NCBI GenBank assembly: GCA_019931245.1
Contig: JAINDL010000024.1
Location: 1 to 54,288 of the forward strand
Direction of reading: 5' to 3'
DNA length: 54,288 nt
Source of the DNA: Bryobacteraceae bacterium CoA2 C42
Lineage (GTDB): Bacteria > Acidobacteriota > Terriglobia > Bryobacterales > Bryobacteraceae
Shown here: piece by piece, positions 1-7,701 of the stretch
Layout of the letters: the number at the start of each line of letters is the position of its first letter
Position numbering within the stretch: position 1 is the first letter of the stretch
Notes under the pieces: generated by a model
Seen by the model: only the letters and a program-made list of their open reading frames with translations
The model's database searches: none
Told to the model about the DNA's origin: nothing
Made by a program: the position numbers and the translations under genes

Positions 1-210
1 GCCGCGGGGGGCCGCGGCATCGAACCGGTGGAAGCCGTCGGGGCGCGGTCTGGCAGGGGCGCGGCCGAGGGGCGCTCGCGAGGAGACCACCAGGATCAGG
101 GCGCCAAGCATCACGGTATAGATCGCGGTGACAACCGGGTTGGGGCCGCGGGGGGCCGGGGCGTCGAACCGCATCGGTCGGGTCTCGGATTCGACAGCGC
201 GGCACCTCAT
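1..210 (-). CDS. Partial ORF repeating the last PotC membrane segment (open at left edge)
   Basis: A reading frame of 70 codons starts at the ATG at 210 and runs unbroken off the left edge. The ATG overlaps the potC TGA in an ATGA junction, the same coupling used between the other genes of this operon. The product has one clear hydrophobic stretch (NPVVTAIYTVMLGALILVVSS in shortened form, about residues 24-43) that closely resembles the last segment of PotC, followed by a Pro/Arg/Ala-rich stretch. A phrase RFDAPAPRG at about residue 14 recurs as RFDAAAPRG at the left edge, so a second repeat may begin there. A substrate-binding protein would be expected at this place in a pot operon, but nothing seen supports that. 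It could be a real small membrane protein or a decayed permease duplicate. Confidence 0.45.
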   Translation of the reverse strand, partial: MRCRAVESETRPMRFDAPAPRGPNPVVTAIYTVMLGALILVVSSRAPLGRAPARPRPDGFHRFDAAAPRG

Positions 211-310
211 GATTTTTGCAGCCTCTCAGAAGCGAGGATGAGGGCACCGAGGCCGACGAGGATGACCGTGGAGATCGCGCTGACCACCGGGTTGGCCCCG
301 CGGCGCGCCA
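1..310. repeat. Diverged direct repeats at the PotC tail and left edge
   Basis: Two related repeats are visible. Bases 1-27 recur at 145-171 with about three mismatches, a 144-base (48-codon) spacing. Bases about 111-158 resemble about 263-310 (the 3' end of potC), mostly identical with scattered mismatches, 152 bases apart. On the minus strand both displacements keep the coding frame, so PotC's closing segment (motif RGANPVVSAISTV) reappears downstream as RGPNPVVTAIYTV. This looks like duplication of a permease tail, cut by the window edge. Confidence 0.6.
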
Positions 311-968
311 TGGCGTAGAGCATCATGGGCAGGGTTTCCGAGTCGACCCCGGCGACAAGCGAGGTGATGACGTAGTCGTCGAAGGAGACCGTGAAGGCGA
401 GCAGCGCGGCGGCCGCAATGCCGGGCCGGAGCATGGGGAGCGTGACTAGGCGGAAGGCCTGCCACTCGGTGGCGCCGAGGTCAAGGGCAGCCTCTTCGAG
501 CGCGGGGTCGGCGGTACGGAGCCGGACCATGACGACGAGCAGGACGTAGGCGATCGAGAAGGTGACATGGGCCAGGATCACCGTGTGCATGCCGAGCTGG
601 AGTTGGAAGTAGCGGAAGGCCCATTGGAAAGTGGCGAGCAGGGCGATGCCGGTGATGATCTCGGGGGTGACCAGCGAGAGGTAGAGAGAACCCGCGAGCA
701 AACGGGCGTTCTTCTTCCACAGGCCGTAGGCGGCAAGGGTGCCGACAGCGGTGGCGATGACGGTGGAGGCGAGGGCGATGAGGAGCGAGTTCCAGGTGGC
801 TTCGGCCAGGGCGGCGTCGTTCCACATGGCGCGATACCAGACGAGCGAGAAGCTCTCCCAGACCGTGAAGCGGGAGGAGTTGAAACTGAACGCGCACAGG
901 ATCAGCAGCGGGACATGCAGGAAGGCGTAGACGCTGACGACGTAGAGCGGGAGGAGGCGCTGCTTCAT
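207..968 (-). CDS. potC: ABC transporter permease, PotC type
   Basis: Inner-membrane permease of 253 residues, the usual length for PotC of spermidine/putrescine-type importers. Six hydrophobic segments can be traced. The cytoplasmic EAA loop that docks on the ATPase lies at about residues 159-178 (EEAALDLGATEWQAFRLVTLP shortened; conserved EAA, G and LP). The phrase SFDDYV at about 195-200 is typical of the PotC branch. The start ATG at 968 overlaps the potB stop in an ATGA junction, so the two permeases are translationally coupled. The substrate is not readable from the sequence; guaD upstream in the same operon hints at purine-related compounds rather than polyamines. Confidence 0.9.
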   Translation of the reverse strand: MKQRLLPLYVVSVYAFLHVPLLILCAFSFNSSRFTVWESFSLVWYRAMWNDAALAEATWNSLLIALASTVIATAVGTLAAYGLWKKNARLLAGSLYLSLVTPEIITGIALLATFQWAFRYFQLQLGMHTVILAHVTFSIAYVLLVVMVRLRTADPALEEAALDLGATEWQAFRLVTLPMLRPGIAAAALLAFTVSFDDYVITSLVAGVDSETLPMMLYAMARRGANPVVSAISTVILVGLGALILASERLQKS

Positions 969-1795
969 AGCATCTCTCCGCCGTCGCGCCGCAGCAGGGT
1001 CCAGAGCAGGAACATGACGATGGCCATGAGGGCGAGCGAGAGCGCCGAGCCGAAGGGCCAGTCGCGGGCCGAGGTGAACTGGTTCTGGACGAGGTTGCCG
1101 ATCATCATGCTCTTGCCGCCGCCGAGCAGGTCCGGGGTGAGATAGGCGCCGAGGCAGGGGATAAAGACCAGGACGCCGGCGGCGCGGAGGCCGGGAGCAG
1201 TAAGGGGCAGGACGATATGGAGAAGCGTTTGCGAGGGGCGGGCGCCGAGGTCGGCGGCGGCTTCGAGCAGCGATTTGTCGAGCCGCTCCAGATTGCTATA
1301 GAGCGGTAGCACGGCGAAGGGGAGATAGCCGTAGATGAGGCCGACGATGACGGCGCCGTCGTTGTAGAGCAGAGGGAGGGGTTCGGTGATCAGGCCGGCG
1401 GCGAGGAGGGCGGAGTTGATCAGGCCGGTGTCGCGGAGCAGGAACATCCAGGCGTAGGTGCGGACGAGGAAGCTGGTCCAGAAGGGCAGCATGACGAGGT
1501 TGAGCAGCAGGGTTTTGCGGCGGCCGGAGCGGGCGATGTAGTAGGCAAGGGGGAAGGCCAGCGCAAGGCAGCCGAGCGTGGAGACGGCGGCCATGAGGAA
1601 GGAGCGGAGGAGGATGACGCCGTAGAGGGGGTCAAACAGGCGGACATAGTTTTCGAGGGTCCAGGGCGGGCCGACGCCGCCGTAGACGCCCTTGGTGCGG
1701 AGGGAGTAGGCCACGATGATGAGCAGCGGGCCGAGGAAGAGCAGCAGCGTGAAGGCCCAGGCGGGGAGCAGGAAGAGGGCGCGGAGGCGGTTCAT
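965..1795 (-). CDS. potB: ABC transporter permease, PotB type
   Basis: Inner-membrane permease partner of PotC, 276 residues with six predicted helices and an EAA loop at about residues 178-197 (LEAAADLGARPSQ then HIVLPL). An in-frame start exists further upstream at 1828, but the ATG at 1795 is chosen: it overlaps the potA stop codon as ATGA, matching the other junctions here, and places the first hydrophobic helix immediately after a short basic N-terminus (MNRLRALFLLPAW). The downstream potC also overlaps by 4 bases. PotB and PotC together form the channel of a type I importer. Confidence 0.9.
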   Translation of the reverse strand: MNRLRALFLLPAWAFTLLLFLGPLLIIVAYSLRTKGVYGGVGPPWTLENYVRLFDPLYGVILLRSFLMAAVSTLGCLALAFPLAYYIARSGRRKTLLLNLVMLPFWTSFLVRTYAWMFLLRDTGLINSALLAAGLITEPLPLLYNDGAVIVGLIYGYLPFAVLPLYSNLERLDKSLLEAAADLGARPSQTLLHIVLPLTAPGLRAAGVLVFIPCLGAYLTPDLLGGGKSMMIGNLVQNQFTSARDWPFGSALSLALMAIVMFLLWTLLRRDGGEML

Positions 1796-2751
1796 TGAGG
1801 GAGCGCCATTTCGTCGTCGGGACGCCACCAGACGTGGACGCGGTCGCCGCGGCGGAACTCGCCGAGGCCGTGGGCGATCTGAGCGATGATGTGGTCGCCG
1901 GCCGGGGTGCGGGTCTCCACCTGCAGGCAGTCGCCGAGGAACATGGAAGAGTTGACGGTGGCTTCGAGGACGCGGGCGCCGGGGGCGGGGGCTTCGCGGG
2001 AGATACGGGTGAGTTCGGGACGGACGCCGACATCGCCGACCCAGTTGACGGCGCCGAGGAAGCCGGCGACGAAGCGGGTGGCGGGCTGGAGGTAGATTTG
2101 TTGGGGCGTGCCGATCTGTTCGAGGCGGCCTTTGTGCATGACGGCGATTTGATCGGAAAGCGAGAGGGCTTCTTCCTGGTCGTGGGTGATGAACAGGAAG
2201 GTGATGCCGATGCGGGCTTGCAGCTCTTTGAGTTCGAGGCGCATCTGCTTGCGCAGTTTGGGATCGAGGGCGGAGAGGGGTTCGTCGAGCAGGAGGAGTT
2301 CGGGTTCGACGACAAGGGCGCGGGCAAGAGCAGTGCGCTGGCGTTCGCCGCCAGACATCTGGGCGGGCAGGCGGCCGGCTTTGGCGGAGAGTTGGACGAT
2401 GTCGAGGGCGGCTTGGACTTTGCGGGCAGCGTCGGGGTCGCGTCTGCGCTCAAGGCCGAAGGCGATGTTTTCCGCGGCGGTGAGATGAGGGAAGAGGGCG
2501 TAGTTTTGGAAGACCGTGGTGACGGGGCGTTGGTAGGGGCGGAGGCCGTTGAGGGTGCGGCCGCCGAGTTGGATGGTGCCGCGGTCGGGCTCATCGAAGC
2601 CGCCGATCATGCGGAGGGTGGTGGTTTTGCCGCAGCCGGAGGGTCCGAGGAGGGAGTAGAAGCAGCCCTGGGGGATGGTCAGCGAGATGCCGTCCACGAC
2701 CCGGTGCGAGGGGAAGTCCTTGTAGATTGCGTCGAGAGAGAGATCGCCCAC
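1792..2751 (-). CDS. potA: ABC transporter ATP-binding protein, PotA type
   Basis: Cytoplasmic ATPase of the importer, 319 residues. Visible motifs: Walker A GPSGCGKT at 36-43, Q-loop Gln at 82, signature SGGERQ at 133-138, Walker B LLLLDE at 152-157, and the switch His at 190 in FITHDQEEAL. After about residue 235 a TOBE-like beta region follows (RPELTRISRE, then GDRVHVWWRPDD near the end), as in PotA/CysA/MalK-type ATPases. It starts with GTG at 2751, sharing one base with the guaD stop codon (TAGTG), so it is coupled to guaD. The pot label rests on overall resemblance and on the two adjacent permeases; ligand specificity is unproven. Confidence 0.9.
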   Translation of the reverse strand: MGDLSLDAIYKDFPSHRVVDGISLTIPQGCFYSLLGPSGCGKTTTLRMIGGFDEPDRGTIQLGGRTLNGLRPYQRPVTTVFQNYALFPHLTAAENIAFGLERRRDPDAARKVQAALDIVQLSAKAGRLPAQMSGGERQRTALARALVVEPELLLLDEPLSALDPKLRKQMRLELKELQARIGITFLFITHDQEEALSLSDQIAVMHKGRLEQIGTPQQIYLQPATRFVAGFLGAVNWVGDVGVRPELTRISREAPAPGARVLEATVNSSMFLGDCLQVETRTPAGDHIIAQIAHGLGEFRRGDRVHVWWRPDDEMALPQ

Positions 2752-3215
2752 TAGTAACGTACTTTAGCGGAAAACTGGCGCCAGGCAAGCAGCGGGGCGA
2801 GGCCTTCGACGGCGAGGGCCTGCCGCATGGGGGTGCGGCGGGCGGCGGGGGGCTTCAAGAGTTCGGCGTAGAAGGTGGAGTCGTCGAAACCGGCGGCGGC
2901 GGCATCGGACTGGGTGGCGGCGAAGACGATGCGGTCGAGGCGGGCCCAGAGGATGGCGCCGAGGCACATGGGGCAGGGTTCGCAGCTGGTGTAGATGGTG
3001 CAGCCGGACAGGTCGTGCGTTCGGAGGGCCTGGCCGGCTGCGCGGATGGCGGTAACTTCGGCGTGGGCGGTGGGGTCGCACAGCGCGGTGACGCGGTTGA
3101 CGCCTTCGGCGAGGATAGTGCCCGCGCGGACAATGACGGCGCCGAAGGGACCGCCGCCGCCGGCGACGTTTTCGCCGGCGAGGGCGATGGCGCGGCGGAG
3201 ATAGGTTTCTTCCAC
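2751..3215 (-). CDS. guaD: Guanine deaminase (cytidine deaminase-like fold)
   Basis: Zinc hydrolase converting guanine to xanthine. The 154-residue form matches Bacillus GuaD in length and layout. Zinc site HAE at 51-53 (His51 ligand, Glu53 proton shuttle) and PCPMC at 80-84 (Cys81, Cys84). GGPFGAVIV near residue 21, TSCEPCPMC, and the AGFDDS.FY segment at about 108-116 are typical of the guanine deaminase branch rather than TadA. The GTG at 3215 is preferred because it gives the family N-terminus (VEETYLRRAIALA); a longer form from the ATG at 3263 would overlap the start of the divergent moxR. It leads the potABC operon, which suggests the importer feeds purine salvage or nitrogen scavenging. 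Confidence 0.85.
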   Translation of the reverse strand: MEETYLRRAIALAGENVAGGGGPFGAVIVRAGTILAEGVNRVTALCDPTAHAEVTAIRAAGQALRTHDLSGCTIYTSCEPCPMCLGAILWARLDRIVFAATQSDAAAAGFDDSTFYAELLKPPAARRTPMRQALAVEGLAPLLAWRQFSAKVRY

Positions 3216-3250
3216 AGAATCAGGGTATCTTGTTTCAAGGGAGTATTCGC

Positions 3251-4219
3251 ATGATGGCGCCATCGGCCGGCGATCTCACGGTCGCCCTGCGCAGCCGCCT
3301 TGAACAACTGGAAGCTCATCTCGGCACGGTGCTGCGCGGCAAGGCGGAGGTGGTGCGGCTGAGCCTGGTGGGATTGCTGGCGCGCGGGCATCTGCTGATT
3401 GAGGACGTGCCGGGGGTGGGCAAGACGACGCTCGGCAACGCGCTGGCGCTGGCGGTGGACAGCGGCTTTCACCGCATTCAGTTTACCGCGGATATGCTGC
3501 CGGGGGATGTGCTGGGAGTGACGGTATTCAACGCGCAGGCGCAGGAGTTTGAGTTCAAGCCGGGGCCGATTTTCACGAACTTTCTGCTGGCGGACGAGAT
3601 CAACCGGGCGACGCCGAAGACGCAATCGGCACTGCTCGAGGCGATGAACGAGCAGCAGGTATCGATCGATGGACGGGTATATCCGTTGGCCCGTCCGTTT
3701 CTGGTGATTGCGACGCAGAACCCGGTGGAGCACCACGGGACGTATCCGCTGCCGGAGTCGCAGTTAGACCGGTTTCTGCTGCGGCTGCGGATTGGGTATC
3801 CGGATGCGGCGAGCGAGCGGGAGATACTGCGGCGGGGGTCGGCGGAGGCGGGGGCGGCGCCGGCGGCGCTGTTGACGCAGGGGGAGGTGTTGGAGCTGCA
3901 GCAGGCGGTGGAGTCGGTGCATGTGGACGATGCCGTGGTGGACTACATGCTGGCGATTGTGGAGAAGACGCGGACGCACGAGGGGCTGGCGCTGGGGGTG
4001 AGCCCGCGGGGGGCGAAGGCGCTGTACCGGGCTTGTCAGGCGCTGGCGATGGTGGAGGGCCGGGGGTTCGTGACGCCGGATGAGGTGAAGCGGTTGGCGG
4101 TGCCGGTGTTTGCGCACCGGGTGGTGCTGCAGGCGCGGGCGGCAGGGGCGCAGCGGGGGACGGCGGCGGCCGAGAGACTGCTGGAGACGATCCTTACGAT
4201 GATCGACGTTCCGCTCTGA
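3251..4219 (+). CDS. moxR: MoxR-family AAA+ ATPase
   Basis: Cytoplasmic AAA+ ATPase of 322 residues. Walker A GVGKTT at 55-60, Walker B LLADE at 112-116 followed by INRATPKTQSALLEAM, sensor 1 Asn in ATQNP at about 157, and LDRFLLR at about 172 with the arginine finger. MoxR proteins act as chaperone-like ATPases, usually beside DUF58 and von Willebrand A genes; none lies next to it here, so it is an orphan in this window. The ATG at 3251 is chosen over an upstream TTG (3230) because AAGGGAG sits about 7 bases before it. Its 3' end overlaps the convergent lnt by 26 bases. Confidence 0.9.
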   Translation: MMAPSAGDLTVALRSRLEQLEAHLGTVLRGKAEVVRLSLVGLLARGHLLIEDVPGVGKTTLGNALALAVDSGFHRIQFTADMLPGDVLGVTVFNAQAQEFEFKPGPIFTNFLLADEINRATPKTQSALLEAMNEQQVSIDGRVYPLARPFLVIATQNPVEHHGTYPLPESQLDRFLLRLRIGYPDAASEREILRRGSAEAGAAPAALLTQGEVLELQQAVESVHVDDAVVDYMLAIVEKTRTHEGLALGVSPRGAKALYRACQALAMVEGRGFVTPDEVKRLAVPVFAHRVVLQARAAGAQRGTAAAERLLETILTMIDVPL

Positions 4220-5681
4220 CGCTTTCGGGGAGGTAGTGAGGCCACTGGGTGGCGATGAGGCAGAGGGCGGCGATGGCGAGACCGGCGGTGGCGAACCAGT
4301 CGCCGTAGCGGGTGTAGGGGGTGAGGTCGGAGCGCCAGCCAAAGTGCAGGGTACCGGCCATGGCCTGGAAGCCGGGGAAGGATTGGCGGATGGCGCCGGC
4401 GGGGTCGACCGCGGCGGTGATGCCGTTGTTGGTGACGCGGAGGATCCAGCGGCGGTTTTCAACGGCGCGCATGCGGACCAGTTGGAGATGCTGCTCGCGG
4501 GCGGCGGAGGCGAAGAAGTAGCCGTCGTTCGAGAGGTTGACGAAGAGTTCGGCGCCGGCGCGGGCGAACTGGCGGACGTGGTGGGGCACGGCGCTTTCAT
4601 AGCAGATAAAGGCCCCGACGGAGCGGCCGTCGACCGGGAAGGTGACCACGCGCTGGCCCGGGGCGTAGGCGCCGACTTCCCCGCTGACCTGGTTGACCCA
4701 GGAGAAGAGTTCGGGGACGTACTCGCCGAAGGGGACGAGGTAGACCTTGTCGTAGCGGGCGCCGGTTTCGCTTTTGGCGTTGACGAACTGGGCGGTGTTG
4801 AGGGCCTGGCCGGTGGCGGTGCGGGCGATGGAGCCGAAGAGCATGGGGGCGCGGAGGGCGGCGGTGATGTCGCGGACGCGGCCCTGCAGATCGGGGTCGG
4901 TGGCGAAGAAGATGGGGGTGGGGGTTTCGGGCCAGAGCACGAGGTCGGGCGGGCGGTCGGGGGCGGCGGCGAGGGAGAGGGAGGTGAGGAGATCCTTCTG
5001 CTGGCGGTAGAGGTCGGTGGTCCAGTCGACGAGCACCGGGAAGTTGGGCTGCACGGCGACGGCGGAGCCGGCGGTTTTGAGGCCTTCGGGCACCCGGGGA
5101 AGGAAGACGGGCAGGAGGGTGAACAGGAGCCAGGCGGTATAGTGGCGGGGCTTGCGGAGGAGAATGAGAGCGAGGCAAATGGACATGAGCGCCAAGACGA
5201 AGGAGATGCCATAGACGCCGGTGTAGGGAGCCAGGCGCAGAGCGATGGGGATCTCCATGGCGGCGTTGCCGAGCATGAGCCAGCCGAAGCCGGTAAGTGG
5301 CTCCTGGGTGCTTTCGAGGCCCGCCCAGAGCAGAGCCATGGCGGGAGGGCCGTACCAGTGGCGGATCAGGATGCCGCCGAGCCAGCTATAGAGGCCATAG
5401 TGGATGGACTTGAGGACGCAGAACAGGGCGAAGGAGCCCCAGCCGCCCCAGAAGCCGAGACCGCCGTGGACTTGGAGGACGGAGGCGATCCAGGAGCAGG
5501 TGATGGCCCAGAACAGGAGCCCCATGACCCAGCCGAGGAGGAAACGGCGGAGGGGGACGTACTCGTGCGCCATGGCGAGGGTGAGGGGCGTGAGGGCGAC
5601 AGGCGCCAGCCACCAGGCGTCGTAGCGGGGGAAGACGAGGGCGAGCAGGACGCCGCTAATCGCCGCGAGCAGAAACGGCAT
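4194..5681 (-). CDS. lnt: Apolipoprotein N-acyltransferase
   Basis: Inner-membrane enzyme adding the third acyl chain to lipoproteins. 495 residues: an N-terminal multi-helix membrane part (about 1-195), then a nitrilase-type domain and a C-terminal helix near 470. The nitrilase triad is visible: Glu252 in LWPETPTP, Lys312 in RYDKVYLVPFGEY, Cys360 in GAFICYES. The open frame continues far upstream, but that part is antisense frame shadow of lipA; the ATG at 5681 (MPFLLAAISG) gives the family N-terminus. It overlaps the end of lipA by 26 bases, consistent with one operon, and overlaps the convergent moxR end. Confidence 0.93.
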   Translation of the reverse strand: MPFLLAAISGVLLALVFPRYDAWWLAPVALTPLTLAMAHEYVPLRRFLLGWVMGLLFWAITCSWIASVLQVHGGLGFWGGWGSFALFCVLKSIHYGLYSWLGGILIRHWYGPPAMALLWAGLESTQEPLTGFGWLMLGNAAMEIPIALRLAPYTGVYGISFVLALMSICLALILLRKPRHYTAWLLFTLLPVFLPRVPEGLKTAGSAVAVQPNFPVLVDWTTDLYRQQKDLLTSLSLAAAPDRPPDLVLWPETPTPIFFATDPDLQGRVRDITAALRAPMLFGSIARTATGQALNTAQFVNAKSETGARYDKVYLVPFGEYVPELFSWVNQVSGEVGAYAPGQRVVTFPVDGRSVGAFICYESAVPHHVRQFARAGAELFVNLSNDGYFFASAAREQHLQLVRMRAVENRRWILRVTNNGITAAVDPAGAIRQSFPGFQAMAGTLHFGWRSDLTPYTRYGDWFATAGLAIAALCLIATQWPHYLPESVRAERRSS

Positions 5682-6564
5682 GTTGTTCGACCCGGTCGGC
5701 CATGTAGGAGCTGCGCACGAGGGGCCCGCTGAAGACCATCTCGAAGCCGATGCTCTGGCCGTAGCGTTCGTAGGCGGCGAAGCGTTCGGGGGTGACGTAC
5801 TCAGCGACGGGCATGTTGCGGCGGGTGGGCTGGAGATATTGGCCGATGGTGGCGATGTGGACATCGGCGGCGCGGAGATCGCGCAGGAGCTCTTCGACCT
5901 CTTCGACGCGTTCGCCGAGGCCGACCATAAGGCCGGACTTGGTGAGCGTGCCGGGCTGGTAGCGGCGGGCGAAGGCGAGGACATCGAGCGACTGCTGATA
6001 GCGGGCCTGGGGCCGGACGCGGGCGTACAGGCGCTGGACGGTCTCCATGTTGTGGTTGAAGACATGGGGGCCGGCGTCGAGGACGCGGGCGACGGCATCG
6101 GTGTCGCCGCAGAAATCAGGGGTGAGCACTTCGACTTTGGCGTGGGGCAGACGGCGACGGACGGCGCGGACGGTTTCGGCCCAGTGGTGGGATCCGCCAT
6201 CGGGGAGTTCGTCGCGGTTGACGCTGGTGATGACGACGTAGCGGAGGTCCATTTCGGCGGCCATGGCGGCGACGTGTTCGGGCTCTTCGGGGTCGAGGGT
6301 GAACTCGCGTTTGGAGGGCGAGCCTTTGGGTACGGAGCAGAAGGCGCAGCCGCGGGTGCAGAGGTTGCCGAGGATCATAAAAGTCGCCGCGCCGCGGTGG
6401 AAGCATTCATGGATGTTCGGGCAGCGGGCGGACTCGCAGACGGTGTGGAGGCGCTTTTGGCGCAGTTCGCGCTTGAGCAGATGCACGGACTCGAAGTGGG
6501 TCTCCGGCTTGCGGAGCCACTCGGGCAGGCGGGGCCGGGCGGTGATCTGGACCAGATCGCTCAC
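5656..6564 (-). CDS. lipA: Lipoyl synthase
   Basis: Radical SAM enzyme inserting two sulfurs into octanoyl groups on lipoyl-dependent enzymes. 302 residues. The auxiliary cluster cysteines are Cys43, Cys48 and Cys54 (VCESARCPNIHECF), and the radical SAM CxxxCxxC is Cys69, Cys73, Cys76 (LCTRGCAFCSV). Further hallmarks are VNRDELPDGGS and LTPDFCGD in the barrel, and TLTKSGLMVGLGE. It begins with GTG at 6564, one base after the stop of the SPOR gene (TAG-C-GTG), so the two are probably coupled. No lipB is in view. Confidence 0.95.
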   Translation of the reverse strand: MSDLVQITARPRLPEWLRKPETHFESVHLLKRELRQKRLHTVCESARCPNIHECFHRGAATFMILGNLCTRGCAFCSVPKGSPSKREFTLDPEEPEHVAAMAAEMDLRYVVITSVNRDELPDGGSHHWAETVRAVRRRLPHAKVEVLTPDFCGDTDAVARVLDAGPHVFNHNMETVQRLYARVRPQARYQQSLDVLAFARRYQPGTLTKSGLMVGLGERVEEVEELLRDLRAADVHIATIGQYLQPTRRNMPVAEYVTPERFAAYERYGQSIGFEMVFSGPLVRSSYMADRVEQHAVSARGD

Positions 6565-6565
6565 G

Positions 6566-7258
6566 CTAGAGTCTCTTGGGGAGGGCGCCCTTCATGCCGA
6601 TGGCTTCGAGGCGGGTGCGGACGCGGGCGACCTCTTCGGGCGAACTCATGGGCCCGATGAGGACACGGACGATGTTGGGCTTGTCGGCGGGGCCGGGGGT
6701 GATGATGGCGGGGAAGCTGCGTTTGCGCAGGGAGTCGACCATGATGTTGGCACCCTTGAGATCGATGGCGGCGACCTGGAGGTAGGAGCCGGCGGAGGGT
6801 TTGCTGACCACGCCGGCGGCGGCATCGGCAGGTGGGGCGTTTTCGGGTTCCTTTTTGGGCGGAGCGGGTTTGGCCGGCTCGACTTTGGCGACCTCAGGCT
6901 TGGGGGGTTCCGGTTTGGCCGGGGCGGTTTTGGGCGGCTCGGCTTTCGGGGGTTCCGGTTTGGCCGTGGCGGCCTTGGGCGGCTCGGGTTGGGGGGGAGC
7001 CACTTGGGCAGGCTCGACCACACGGGGCGCCAAGGGCGCCGTGGGGGCGGCATCGACTTCACGAGGCGGGGTGGAAGGAGCCCCGGCCGGCTTGCGAGCT
7101 ACCGCGAGGTTGGCCGCCTCCAGGCTGGGGTTATTTCGTCCCACGATATAGCCCATCGTGAAAAACACTCCCAGTAACACGACCAGGATAAAGAATACGC
7201 TGAGCAACTGTTTGTTGCCGAGCACCAGTTCGAATTCGCCTTCATCGTTGCGGGCCAT
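6566..7258 (-). CDS. SPOR-domain inner-membrane protein
   Basis: Membrane-anchored protein of 230 residues with a short cytoplasmic N-terminus, one transmembrane helix (about residues 18-39, LLSVFFILVVLLGVFF), a long Pro/Lys/Glu/Ala-rich linker made of PKPEPPKAE-like repeats (about 55-150), and a C-terminal SPOR domain (about 155-228, SYLQVAAIDLKGAN to RTRLEAIGMKG). SPOR domains bind denuded peptidoglycan at division sites, so a septal or envelope role is likely. This is the layout of DedD/FtsN-like proteins. It sits directly before lipA. Confidence 0.85.
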   Translation of the reverse strand: MARNDEGEFELVLGNKQLLSVFFILVVLLGVFFTMGYIVGRNNPSLEAANLAVARKPAGAPSTPPREVDAAPTAPLAPRVVEPAQVAPPQPEPPKAATAKPEPPKAEPPKTAPAKPEPPKPEVAKVEPAKPAPPKKEPENAPPADAAAGVVSKPSAGSYLQVAAIDLKGANIMVDSLRKRSFPAIITPGPADKPNIVRVLIGPMSSPEEVARVRTRLEAIGMKGALPKRL

Positions 7259-7311
7259 ATCGTTCCTGAGATTATCTTCCTATTCTGACAAAGAATTCAT
7301 GCGGCCATTAA

Positions 7312-7701
7312 TCATTCTAGACCACTTTTGTTTTGAAGGGCGCGGCCGGCGATGGCGAGCAGCCACCAGGTGGCGGTGATGAGGGGCGCGACGATGGCGG
7401 GGTGGGCCTGCATTTTCGAACAAATGAGGAGCAAAGCGGCGGAGGCAAGCCAGCCGGACCAGCGCGGCCAGGCGCCGAAGGCGGCGAGGACCAGTACGGT
7501 CCAGCAGAGAGCCATGGCGGCGACTCCCCACCCCATGCCGCGCAAGGCGAGATGGTAGCCGCCGACGACGGCCATGACGCCCCCGGCCACGCCGAAGACG
7601 ACCCAGCCGGGGCGGCAGAACTCGACATAGACGAGCAGCAAGCCGCCGACGAGGCACGACATGGCAGCATTTGGACTCACCCTGTTATGGTAATGCTTCA
7701 T
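7312..7701 (-). CDS. NfeD-like small membrane protein
   Basis: 129-residue polytopic membrane protein with about four hydrophobic segments. The N-terminal phrase LLLVYVEFCRPGWVVFGVAG resembles the EF..PG....G.AG motif of the NfeD membrane domain; the soluble OB-fold part of long NfeD proteins is absent. The open frame extends upstream to 7926, but that part lies over the divergent M20 gene. The ATG at 7701 is used; it overlaps the start codon of the M20 gene in a palindromic CATG. A shorter start at 7662 (MSCLVGG) is possible. Family assignment is by motif only. Confidence 0.55.
   Translation of the reverse strand: MKHYHNRVSPNAAMSCLVGGLLLVYVEFCRPGWVVFGVAGGVMAVVGGYHLALRGMGWGVAAMALCWTVLVLAAFGAWPRWSGWLASAALLLICSKMQAHPAIVAPLITATWWLLAIAGRALQNKSGLE

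Noticed and set aside
4236-5732. 498-codon plus-strand frame opposite lnt
   Set aside because: Glu/Gly-rich antisense shadow; lnt triad is intact on the minus strand.
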